Of a stretch of 36,431 nucleotides of DNA, positions 26,459 to 34,207 are shown piece after piece. This DNA comes from Candidatus Rokuibacteriota bacterium (GTDB lineage: Bacteria; Methylomirabilota; Methylomirabilia; Rokubacteriales; CSP1-6), in contig JACPIQ010000050.1 in the NCBI GenBank assembly GCA_016188005.1, positions 1-36,431 of the forward strand, given 5' to 3'. The position numbers and the translations under genes are program-made. Each line of letters opens with the position of its first letter. The first letter of the stretch is position 1. The notes beneath the pieces are model-generated. The model saw only the letters and a program-made list of their open reading frames with translations, was not told where the DNA came from and did not search any database.

Positions 26459-27432
26459 TGCTCGTCCTCACGCGCCGGGACCTGGAGCGGCTCCTCTCCC
26501 CTGCCGACGTGATCCGGGCCGTCGAGGGCGCGTTCCGCGAGCGCGCGGCCGGCCGGGTCCAGGTTCTCCCCCGCGCGGCCCTGCCCATGGCGCGGGGCGG
26601 GGTCTTCCTCTCGATGGTGTCGGCCCTCCCGCGGCGGCGCGCGCTCGGCGCCAAGCTCGTGACCGTGGTGCCGCAGAACCGGGGGCGGGGCCTGCCGACC
26701 ATCCACGCCTGGTACCTCCTCGCCGATCCGGACACCGGCGGCCCGCTGGCGCTGATGGAGGCGGCCTTCCTCACCGCGATCCGAACGGGCGCCACCTCAG
26801 CGCTCGCCGCGCGGCTGCTCGCCCCTCGCCAGGTCCGGACGGTCGTCTGCTTCGGCGCCGGCGTCCAGGCGGCCTTCCAGCTCCGCTGCCTTCAGCTCGT
26901 GCGGCCCTTCGAGCGCGTCCTCGTCGTCGGGCGCCGCCCGGAGCGGGCCCGCGCCTTCGCCGGGCGCATGCGTGAGAGGCTCGCCATCGACGTGCGGGTC
27001 GTGGGCGATCGGACGGCCGCGGTCGGCGAGGCCCAGCTGATCACCTGCGCCACGACCTCGGCGAGACCCGTCTTCGCCGGGCGCGACGTGCAGCCCGGCA
27101 CGCACGTGGATGCCGTCGGCTCCTTCAGACCCTCCACCAGGGAGGTGGACACGGCGCTCGTCCAGCGGGCCCGCGTCGTGGTGGACACCTACGAAGGGGC
27201 GCGGGAGGAGGCGGGCGACCTGCTCATTCCCCTGCGGGCCGGCGCGATCAGCCGCCGCCACGTCCGTGCGGAGCTCGCCGAGCTGGTGTCGGGCCGGCGC
27301 CGCGGACGCCTCGGGCCGGAGGACATCACGCTGTTCAAGTCCGTCGGGTGGGCCGGCGAGGATGCGGTGACGGCGCGGCTCGCTTATGATCGGGCCGTGG
27401 CGGCACGGGTGGGGACGGAGGTGGCGCTCTGA
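26458..27432 (+). CDS. Ornithine cyclodeaminase / mu-crystallin family protein
   Basis: A 324-residue NAD(P)-dependent enzyme of the OCD/mu-crystallin family, which includes ornithine cyclodeaminase, ketimine reductases and alanine or 2,3-diaminopropionate-related dehydrogenases. N-terminal catalytic region: LTRRDLERLLSPADVIRAVE, GAKLVTVVPQNRGRGLPTIH, AAFLTAIRTGATSALAAR. Rossmann segment: VVCFGAGVQAAFQLRCLQLV then VLVVGRRPERARAF; later GTHVDAVGSFRPSTREVD and ITLFKSVGWAGEDAV. Substrate cannot be assigned. ATG 26458 shares a base with the upstream stop, indicating coupling with the MaoC-like gene. Confidence 0.88.
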   Translation: MLVLTRRDLERLLSPADVIRAVEGAFRERAAGRVQVLPRAALPMARGGVFLSMVSALPRRRALGAKLVTVVPQNRGRGLPTIHAWYLLADPDTGGPLALMEAAFLTAIRTGATSALAARLLAPRQVRTVVCFGAGVQAAFQLRCLQLVRPFERVLVVGRRPERARAFAGRMRERLAIDVRVVGDRTAAVGEAQLITCATTSARPVFAGRDVQPGTHVDAVGSFRPSTREVDTALVQRARVVVDTYEGAREEAGDLLIPLRAGAISRRHVRAELAELVSGRRRGRLGPEDITLFKSVGWAGEDAVTARLAYDRAVAARVGTEVAL

Positions 27433-27490
27433 GGCCGCGCGGACAGGCCGGGAGGGGCCCGCGCCCGGCCCCGGCGCCACGGGGAAGCGC

Positions 27491-28669
27491 GTGACCGTGG
27501 GCCGGACCGCGGAGGCCGTGATCATCGGAGGGGGCGTCACCGGCGTCTCCACGGCCTTTCAGCTGGCCAGCCGCGGCCTCCGCCGGGTCGTGGTTCTCGA
27601 GCGCAAGTTCCTGGCCGCCGGCGGCACCGGCCGCTCGGTGGGCATCGTCCGCCAGCTCTACCCCACGCGCGAGACCACCGAGATGGTCCTGCGTTCGCTG
27701 GCGGTGTTCCAGGACTTCGGCGAACGGGTCGGCGGCGAGGCGGGCTACGTGCCGTGCGGGGTGCTCATCGGCGTGTCGCCTGCGATGCGTCCGACGCTCG
27801 AGAAGACGCTCGCGCTCCAGACCACCCTCGGCGTCCAGGCCGAGATCCTCGATCCGGAAGACCTCCCGCGCATCGAGCCCCGCATCGATCCCTCCGGGCT
27901 CGGGGCGATCCTCCACGAGCCGGCGTCCGGATACGGCGATCCGGCCTCCGTCACCGCCGGCTACGCCGAGGGGGCCCGGCGGCGCGGCGTCAGCATAGAG
28001 CAGGGGGTCGAGGTGGTGTCCATCCATCGGGCGGGTGACCGCGTGACGGCAGTCGGGACGGCGGCCGGCGAGAGGATCGAGGCCCCGGTGGTGGTCGACG
28101 CGGCAGGTCTCTGGTCCCCCCGGGTCGCCCGGCTCGCCGGAGTCGAGCTGCCCATCGTGATCGGGCGGCACCCGGTGTTCGCCATCGAGCGCGATCCCGC
28201 CTTCGGGCCGTCCCACGCGGTGTACCTGGACCTGGCGGGGGGCACCTATGTCCGGCCCGAGACCGGCGCGCTCACGCTCACGGGCTCGCTCACCGACGAC
28301 GAGACCCGGCACCCCATGGACCCCGAGCTCCTCGGCGCGGAGGTGGGCTTCGACGAGGCGAGCGAGGCGCTGGCCCGGACAGCGCGGGCCATCCCGCGGC
28401 TGGCCGACTCCCGCCTGAGCGCCGGCTACGCGGGCGCCTTCGACATCACCCCCGACTGGATGCCGATCCTGGACGAGTCCCCCCTCCGGGGTTTCTTCGT
28501 CGCCGCCGGCATGTCGGGCCATGGCTTCAAGCTCGCGCCGGCCGTGGGCGAGATGATGGCGGCCCTCATCACGGGCGGCCCGCCTCCGGTCAGTCTCGCT
28601 CCCTTCAGACTCGACCGCTTCGCCTCCTCCTCCCGCGCCGGGACCTTCGTGTCCTCCTACCTCGGGTGA
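27491..28669 (+). CDS. FAD-dependent amine oxidoreductase (DAO family, sarcosine oxidase beta-like)
   Basis: A 392-residue flavoprotein. The dinucleotide motif AVIIGGGVTGVSTAFQLASR near the N-terminus, the TGRSVGIVRQLYPTRETTEM stretch typical of SoxB-like oxidases, the second FAD region VVDAAGLWSPRVARLAGVEL, and C-terminal GYAGAFDITPDWMPILDES plus FFVAAGMSGHGFKLAPAVGE (flavin contact) are seen. It likely oxidises a secondary or N-methyl amino acid. GTG 27491 is chosen because it precedes the FAD motif by ten residues; an ATG at 27386 is in frame but would overlap the previous gene by 47 bp. With the OCD-family gene it suggests amine/imino acid catabolism. Confidence 0.87.
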   Translation: MTVGRTAEAVIIGGGVTGVSTAFQLASRGLRRVVVLERKFLAAGGTGRSVGIVRQLYPTRETTEMVLRSLAVFQDFGERVGGEAGYVPCGVLIGVSPAMRPTLEKTLALQTTLGVQAEILDPEDLPRIEPRIDPSGLGAILHEPASGYGDPASVTAGYAEGARRRGVSIEQGVEVVSIHRAGDRVTAVGTAAGERIEAPVVVDAAGLWSPRVARLAGVELPIVIGRHPVFAIERDPAFGPSHAVYLDLAGGTYVRPETGALTLTGSLTDDETRHPMDPELLGAEVGFDEASEALARTARAIPRLADSRLSAGYAGAFDITPDWMPILDESPLRGFFVAAGMSGHGFKLAPAVGEMMAALITGGPPPVSLAPFRLDRFASSSRAGTFVSSYLG

Positions 28670-30438
28670 TGCCGGCACCCGCAGCCGACCCGCGACAGCT
28701 CCCCGCGTGGCGCCCGACCCCGGTCGCGCGCGCCCTCCTCCTGGCGCTGGCGGGGGCTCTCCTCCTGACGGAGATCCGGATCGCCGGACTCACCGACACC
28801 GGCTACGAGATCCTCTACGGCCGACACGGGTGGGCGCCAGGCGAGATCGCCTTCATGCTCCACTACCTCCTCTTCGGGATTCCCGCCGTCGCCCTCCTGG
28901 GCGCAGCGTTCGCGCTGGGCCTGGGGGACCGCCTCTCCGCGAGCTTCGACCGCCTGGCGGCGCTGCCCTCCCGGACCGCGTGGCGCCTGGCCGGGGGAGG
29001 CGCGGCCGCGGCCTTCCTGCTCATCGCCCTCGTCCGCCTCGGCATATTCCGGGACACGGCCATCACCGACGACGAGAACGTGTATGCATTCATGGCCCGC
29101 GTCTTCGCCTCCGGGCGCCTCTTCCTGCCGTCACTTCCCGCGCCGGTGCGGCCCTTCTTCGACAACCAGTTCATCGTGAACGACGGCAAGTGGTACGGCA
29201 TCTACTTTCCGGGGTACCCGGCCGCGCTGGCCCTCGGCGAGTGGCTCCACGCGACCCGCTGGGTGCCGGGGCTCTCGGCGGCCCTCACGGTGCCGCTCAC
29301 CTTCGCCGTCGGGCGGCGCGCCTTCGGCCAGCGGGCCGCGCTCCTGGCGCTGCCGCTCCTCGTGCTCTCGCCATTCTTCGTCTTCTCCTCCGCCACCCTG
29401 CTGGCGCACGCCTGGGCGGGGCTGCTCTTCATGGGCTTCGTCTACGCGGCGCTCCGGATCGCGGAGGCCCCGGGCGCCGTCGGCTGGTGGCCTCTCGCAG
29501 CGCTCGCGCTTGGCTGGGCCGCACTCACCCGTCCGCTCTCGGCCGCCGCCTTCGCACTGCCGTGGCTCTGCTGGCTGGGCTGGCGTCTCTGGCACGACCG
29601 CTCCGGGCGGATGGGCGCCGGCGCCATCGTCTTCTGCCTCGGGGGCGTGCTCACGCTGGGGCTCTTGTGCGGCTACAACCTGGCCCTCTCCGGGTCTCCG
29701 CTCGTGACCGGCTATCAGACCTTCGCGCGCATCAACAACTTCACCTTCACGGCCGGCGCCCTCGCCGCGCCGCCGCCCCTGCCGACTCTCCACGAGCTGG
29801 GCTACACCCTGGCCCGGCTCAACTTCTGGCTTCTGGGCTGGCCCGTGTCGCTGGCGCTCCTGCCGTTCTTCCGCCGCACGACCGAGGGCGTCCTGCTGGC
29901 CCTCGGGACGGCGGCGGTGCTCCTCGCCTACGCGGTCAGCGCCGTGCCCAGCATCAACGTGGTGGGGCCCGTCCACTACGCCGAGCTGGCGCCGCCGCTC
30001 GTCCTCCTCGGCGCGAGCGGGCTCGAGCGCGTCGTGGAGCGAGCCCGTGCCACAGCGCCGGCGCCGCGCCGCGAGCGGCTCCTCCTCGGCCTCCCGCTCG
30101 GCGCGACACTCGTCATGCTCGTGACCTTCGTGCCCATCTACGGTGCCTCCCTCCGGGCCATGGCCGACGTGGCGCGAGCGCCGTATGTTCTCGTGGAGGA
30201 GCGCGGCCTCGACCGGGCCGTGGTCTTCGTCCACAGCCTGCCCGCCCTGCACCGGCGCCCCTTCGCCTGGGTGTACACTCACCGGAACAGCCGTCCCGGC
30301 CTCCAGGACCGGATCCTCTTCGTGCGCTACCTCGGAGCGGAAAAGAACAAGGAGCTCATGCGCTACCTGCCGGACCGCAAGCCCTACGCCATGGGGCTGC
30401 GCGGCAGCGATCTCCTGCTCGTTCCGGTGGAGCCATAG
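28669..30438 (+). CDS. GT-C membrane glycosyltransferase (GT39/ArnT-like)
   Basis: A 589-residue protein with about 11-12 membrane helices. After two N-terminal helices comes the acidic loop DTAITDDENVYAFMARVF (about residue 125), the place of the catalytic Asp in PMT/ArnT-type enzymes, then DNQFIVNDGKWYGIYFPGYP and GRRAFGQRAALLALPLLVLS, characteristic of dolichyl/polyprenyl-phosphate-sugar mannosyltransferase-like bacterial proteins. The C-terminal 100 residues are soluble (YVLVEERGLDRAVVFVHSLP). ATG 28669 overlaps the stop of the oxidoreductase by one base. Its presence inside a catabolic/transport cluster is odd; it differs clearly from the TMTC-like pair at the window start and has no TPRs. 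Confidence 0.8.
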   Translation: MPAPAADPRQLPAWRPTPVARALLLALAGALLLTEIRIAGLTDTGYEILYGRHGWAPGEIAFMLHYLLFGIPAVALLGAAFALGLGDRLSASFDRLAALPSRTAWRLAGGGAAAAFLLIALVRLGIFRDTAITDDENVYAFMARVFASGRLFLPSLPAPVRPFFDNQFIVNDGKWYGIYFPGYPAALALGEWLHATRWVPGLSAALTVPLTFAVGRRAFGQRAALLALPLLVLSPFFVFSSATLLAHAWAGLLFMGFVYAALRIAEAPGAVGWWPLAALALGWAALTRPLSAAAFALPWLCWLGWRLWHDRSGRMGAGAIVFCLGGVLTLGLLCGYNLALSGSPLVTGYQTFARINNFTFTAGALAAPPPLPTLHELGYTLARLNFWLLGWPVSLALLPFFRRTTEGVLLALGTAAVLLAYAVSAVPSINVVGPVHYAELAPPLVLLGASGLERVVERARATAPAPRRERLLLGLPLGATLVMLVTFVPIYGASLRAMADVARAPYVLVEERGLDRAVVFVHSLPALHRRPFAWVYTHRNSRPGLQDRILFVRYLGAEKNKELMRYLPDRKPYAMGLRGSDLLLVPVEP

Positions 30439-30458
30439 CGCGGTGACGCGTGCGTGAC

Positions 30459-32498
30459 ATGACGAGCCCCCGGCCGATCGAGCTGGGCGACGAGGAGCGC
30501 AAGGGGGTCGAGGAGGCGAAGCGCCTCGTCAAGGAGGCGGAGTTCGGCGCCCGCGAGCTCGCGGGCTGGTCCTTCTGGTTCTCCGGGGCGCTGGCGCTGG
30601 CGCTGACGGGCTTCCAGCTCTGGACGGCCGCCTTCGGGACGCTTCCGGGGGTGCTGCAGCGCTCGGTGCATCTCGCCTTCACGCTGGCGCTGGCCTTCCT
30701 CTTCTACCCCATGATGAAGTCGGCGCGGCAGCGCCGATTGCCGTGGTACGACCTGGCGCTGGCGGCGCTCGGCGCCTACGCCGCGCTCTACGTGACGCTG
30801 AACCACGCGGCCCTGATCGATCGGGTCGGGGCGCCCATGGCCATGGACACGGTCATGGGCGTGATCCTCCTGGCGCTGGTGCTCGAGGCCACGCGGCGCG
30901 CCGTCGGGCTGTGGCTGCCGGCCATCACCGTGCTCTTCGTCTGCTACGCCTTCCTCGGGCCGTGGATGCCCGAGCTCTTCTCCCACCGCGGCTACACGCT
31001 CCGCCGCGTGATCGGCCACCTCTACCTGACGACGGAGGGGATCTTCGGGATCCCCCTGGGGGTGTCCTCCACCTTCGTCTTCGCCTTCGTCCTCTTCGGC
31101 GCCATCCTCGAGCGCACGGGCGCCGGAGAATACCTCATCCGGATCGCCTTCTCGCTGGTCGGCCACACGCGCGGAGGTCCGGCCAAGGTGTCCGTGGTGG
31201 CCTCGGCCTTCATGGGCACGATCACCGGATCCTCCATCGCCAACACGGCCACCATCGGCTCCATGACCATCCCGCTCATGAAGCGCGTGGGCTTTTCCGC
31301 CGAGGTGGCCGGAGGCATCGAGACGGCGGCGGGGGGCAACGGCCAGCTCATGCCGCCCGTGATGGGCGCGGCGGCCTTCGTGATGGCCGAGTGGCTGCGC
31401 ATCCCGTACCTCGAGATCGCGAAGGCGGCGGCGCTGCCGGCCATCATCGACCAGCTCGCGCTCCTGGGCGCCGTCCACCTGCTGGCCCTCAAGCACGGCA
31501 TCCGCGGCATCCCGCGCGCGGACCTTCCCCGCTTCTGGTCCACCTTCATCTCGGGCCTCCACTACCTCGTGCCGGTGGCCGTGCTGCTCTACTACCTCAT
31601 CGCCAAGGAGTACACGCCGCTCACCTCGGCCGTCTACGCGATTCTCGGGGCCATCGTCATGTTCGTTCTCACGAGCGCGGTCCAGGCGAGCCGCGGGCGC
31701 CCCATCATCCCCGGCCAGGAGCCGCTGCCAGGGGTCCCCGCTGCCCTGGTGGAGACCGCGCTCCGGCTCATCCAGGCCTTCTACTTCGGCGCGCGGAATA
31801 TGGCCTCCGTGGCGGTGACGTGCGCGTGCGCGGGCGTCATCGTCGGGATCGTGAGCCTCACGGGCGTGGGCCTCAACCTCTCCTCGATCGTGGTGGACCT
31901 GTCGGCGGGGAGCCTCTACCTGGGCCTCTTCCTGACCATGATCGCCTCGCTCGTCCTGGGCATGGGCGTGCCCACGACGCCCACCTACATCATCATGGCG
32001 ACGCTGACGGCGCCGGCCCTGGTGGCGGTGGGCCGGGCCAGCGGGCTGGAGATCCCGATCATCGCCGTCCACCTCTTCGTCTTCTACTTCGGCATCCTGG
32101 CCGACGACACCCCCCCCGTGGGACTCGCCGCCTACGCCGCCGCCGGCATCGCCCGCGCCGACCCCATCAGGACCGGGTGGCGCGCCTTCTCGCTGGACAT
32201 GCGGACCTTCCTCCTGCCCTACATGTTCATCACGGCGCCGGCCATGCTCCTGATCAACACCACCGTCCTCGAGGCCGCGTGGATCTTCGTGACCGCCTCC
32301 GTGGGCATGTACGCGCTGGCCGCGGCCATGCAGGGCTACCTCATCACCGAGGCCCGCTGGTGGGAGCGTGGGGTGCTCTTCCTCTGCGCGATCGGCCTCG
32401 TGCACCCGGGCCTGTACACCGACGCGGTGGGCGCCGCCGGCTTCGCCCTGGTCTATGCGGCGCAGCGCCGGCGCGCGCCTGGGGCACCGCTGCTCTAG
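30459..32498 (+). CDS. TRAP transporter fused 4TM/12TM permease (TAXI-type)
   Basis: A 679-residue inner-membrane protein in which the small (DctQ-like) and large (DctM-like) TRAP subunits are fused, as in the TAXI-TRAP family driven by ion gradients. Large-subunit motifs: IFGIPLGVSSTFVFAFVLFG, VVASAFMGTITGSSIANTAT, GGIETAAGGNGQLMPPVMGA, LVLGMGVPTTPTYIIMATL and FYFGILADDTPPVGLAAYAA. No TAXI solute-binding protein gene is next to it, so the partner must be elsewhere. ATG 30459 is chosen; in-frame GTG 30450 adds three residues. The TAG stop is part of a CTAG shared with a - strand reading frame. A diverged copy of its 3' region recurs at 35916-35996. Confidence 0.92.
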   Translation: MTSPRPIELGDEERKGVEEAKRLVKEAEFGARELAGWSFWFSGALALALTGFQLWTAAFGTLPGVLQRSVHLAFTLALAFLFYPMMKSARQRRLPWYDLALAALGAYAALYVTLNHAALIDRVGAPMAMDTVMGVILLALVLEATRRAVGLWLPAITVLFVCYAFLGPWMPELFSHRGYTLRRVIGHLYLTTEGIFGIPLGVSSTFVFAFVLFGAILERTGAGEYLIRIAFSLVGHTRGGPAKVSVVASAFMGTITGSSIANTATIGSMTIPLMKRVGFSAEVAGGIETAAGGNGQLMPPVMGAAAFVMAEWLRIPYLEIAKAAALPAIIDQLALLGAVHLLALKHGIRGIPRADLPRFWSTFISGLHYLVPVAVLLYYLIAKEYTPLTSAVYAILGAIVMFVLTSAVQASRGRPIIPGQEPLPGVPAALVETALRLIQAFYFGARNMASVAVTCACAGVIVGIVSLTGVGLNLSSIVVDLSAGSLYLGLFLTMIASLVLGMGVPTTPTYIIMATLTAPALVAVGRASGLEIPIIAVHLFVFYFGILADDTPPVGLAAYAAAGIARADPIRTGWRAFSLDMRTFLLPYMFITAPAMLLINTTVLEAAWIFVTASVGMYALAAAMQGYLITEARWWERGVLFLCAIGLVHPGLYTDAVGAAGFALVYAAQRRRAPGAPLL

Positions 32499-32689
32499 CG
32501 GGGAGCCGGAGCCGCGCGCTTGGGTTGCCCGTACTGAGAGGCGTCAAACCGCGGGCCCCGCGCGGTCGGCGGCGGCTCCCTGAGCGCGTCCAGCGCCTTC
32601 CGGGCCTCGGCGGCCTCTGCGAAGGGCCGTGCCGCCAGCGCGGCCTCGAGCTCGCGCCGGGCCTCCTCGGTCTTGCCCTGACGGGCGTA
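32495..32689 (-). pseudogene. 5'-truncated TPR protein gene
   Basis: The - strand encodes YARQGKTEEARRELEAALAA followed by RPFAEAAEARKALDALREPP, a good final TPR helix pair and capping helix, and a Pro/Arg-rich tail ending at a TAG (32495-32497). Upstream of about 32690 on this strand the frame stays open but the sequence no longer resembles TPR, and no membrane, signal or further TPR segment follows, so only the 3' end of a gene seems left. The stop shares CTAG (32495-32498) with the TRAP permease stop, so the two end tail to tail. Confidence 0.6.
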
Positions 32690-32898
32690 GGATGCGGATG
32701 AAGTGGCGCCGCCGCGACAGGGTGGTGCGCAGCGTACTGGTCGCCGGGCTGGGGATGTGCACGACCGGCCGGTAGAATCCCCGGCGGACTCCTTCGCACA
32801 GCTACCGCGGACCATACCGCGGTGAGGGGGAGGACAGCCCCTCCGTCTTCATCGATACGGTTTGGTGGACACCTATCCTCTGAGAGAGGAAGTGGGGG
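32690..32898. other. Intergenic / decayed stretch upstream of the EamA gene
   Basis: No supportable gene. A 27-codon + strand frame from ATG 32692 ends at a TAG near 32775 and is probably chance. TTTGGTGGACACC at 32861-32873 resembles the ends of some IS3-type elements, but no partner inverted repeat or transposase sequence was found. No promoter with both elements could be set for the EamA gene. Confidence 0.4.
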
Positions 32899-33864
32899 AT
32901 GCGACGGGACAGAGGCTGGACCCGCCTGCTGGCCGTCGGTGAGGCGCTGCTCGTCAGCGCGATCTGGGCATCCTCCTTCGTCATCATCAAGGTCGGGTTG
33001 GCCCACATGCCCCCGCTGACCCTGGCGGGCTTCCGCTATTTCGCCGCCTTCCTGCTGCTCCTCCCGGCGATGGCCCTGAACGGCGGGCTCACGCGAAACC
33101 CCGCCCCCGGCCACTGGTGTCGGCTGTTCCTGATGGGGCTCTGCGCCTACCCTTTGAGTAACGGTGCGCTCTTCTGGGGGCTCCAGTACGTGCCGGCGAC
33201 CACTGGCGCCTTCCTGTTCAGCCTGCTCCCGCTGCCGGGCTTGTTCCTCGCTCTGGTCTGGCTGCGCGAGGTTCCCACTCGGCTGCAGGTGGTCGGACTC
33301 GCCGTTACCCTGGCAGGCAGTGCCCTCTTCTTCTCGCCGGGCCTGAGCGCGGGGGATCCGGTGGTGCTGGCGGTGATCAGCCTCGGCGTCCTGGCGTTCG
33401 CCGTTTTCGTCGTCCTCAGCCGCGCGGTTGCTCGGGCGGGGCACGTGCCCACGGTGCCCTTGACGGCCCTGCCGCTGGGATTTGGAGGGGGCCTGCTCCT
33501 TCTGGTCGCCCTGCCGCTGGAGCGACCGGCATCGCCGTCTCTCGAAGGCTGGGGGGCCGTCCTCTGGCTGGCGGTGGTCAATACCGCTCTCGCCTACGTC
33601 CTCTACAACCATTGCATCCGGATCCTCACCGCCCTGGAGTCGAACGTGCTGCTGAGCCTCTCTCCGCTGGGGACGGCGCTGCTGGCGAGCCTCTTCCTGG
33701 GGGAACAGCTGGCGGCGCTAGAGGTGATCGGCCTGGTGGTCACCGTCCTGGGAGTCCTGCTGGTGCAGTGGAAATCCGCGCCGCCTCCGCCTTCCTCACA
33801 GGCGGCGGACTCTTCCGCAAGCGGCCCCTCTGGCCGTATCTCGCCGACGGAATCGAGACTGTAG
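32899..33864 (+). CDS. EamA/DMT-family membrane exporter
   Basis: A 321-residue drug/metabolite transporter with two EamA repeats of five helices each. Repeat 1 starts LLVSAIWASSFVIIKVGLAH and contains GLQYVPATTGAFLFSLLPL; repeat 2 contains YNHCIRILTALESNVLLSLS and LGEQLAALEVIGLVVTVLGV, both typical. The C-terminal 35 residues are hydrophilic. ATG 32899 has GAGGAAG at a suitable distance. Substrate unknown; family members export amino acids, nucleosides or other metabolites. Codon choice is slightly less GC-biased than in the neighbours (for example CCTTTGAGTAAC), consistent with acquisition, and it lies in a zone of gene remnants. Confidence 0.88.
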   Translation: MRRDRGWTRLLAVGEALLVSAIWASSFVIIKVGLAHMPPLTLAGFRYFAAFLLLLPAMALNGGLTRNPAPGHWCRLFLMGLCAYPLSNGALFWGLQYVPATTGAFLFSLLPLPGLFLALVWLREVPTRLQVVGLAVTLAGSALFFSPGLSAGDPVVLAVISLGVLAFAVFVVLSRAVARAGHVPTVPLTALPLGFGGGLLLLVALPLERPASPSLEGWGAVLWLAVVNTALAYVLYNHCIRILTALESNVLLSLSPLGTALLASLFLGEQLAALEVIGLVVTVLGVLLVQWKSAPPPPSSQAADSSASGPSGRISPTESRL

Positions 33865-34207
33865 CCCCGATTCATACCGTCGCGCCGCCTCGCGCCCACG
33901 GCCGCCCCGCGGCGAACGTGCTGCGGTACCGCTGTGATGCCGTCAAGCCCCTGGGTAAGTCCGGGCGAGCTCAGTGGAACGGTGACCGACCAGGGGGCTC
34001 TCGATGGCCGGCGCGGAGTTCGTGATCGTCCGCCTGAGACGGGTGATCGTTCGTCGATTGACGGTAGTCAACGCAAACGCCGTTCTCGGCCACTCTCGGG
34101 CGCGGCGAGCGGCCGTGCCCGCTGGGAGGGAGATGGAGATCACGGTCACGTATGAGAGAGCAAGATCGGCTCACGCGTCCCGCGTTGTGCGCGGTAGACT
34201 CGACCCC
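33865..34207. other. Intergenic region before the cyclase-MsrB gene
   Basis: A 343-bp stretch with no convincing gene. It holds a perfect inverted repeat TTGAC-GGTA-GTCAA (34058-34071), which could be an operator or overlap a -35, but the matching -10 position reads CGTTCT. A 10-bp palindrome GCGGTACCGC is at 33923-33932. GGGAGGG (34124-34130) precedes ATG 34133, an alternative start of the downstream gene, though the spacing is short. Confidence 0.5.

Noticed and set aside
32692-32775. Small + strand frame of 27 codons with a hydrophobic stretch
   Set aside because: Too short, no homology recognised, and it overlaps a decayed region next to the TPR fragment.
32861-32873. TTTGGTGGACACC resembling an IS3-type terminal repeat
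   Set aside because: No matching inverted end, target duplication or transposase fragment was found nearby, and the downstream EamA gene is intact.
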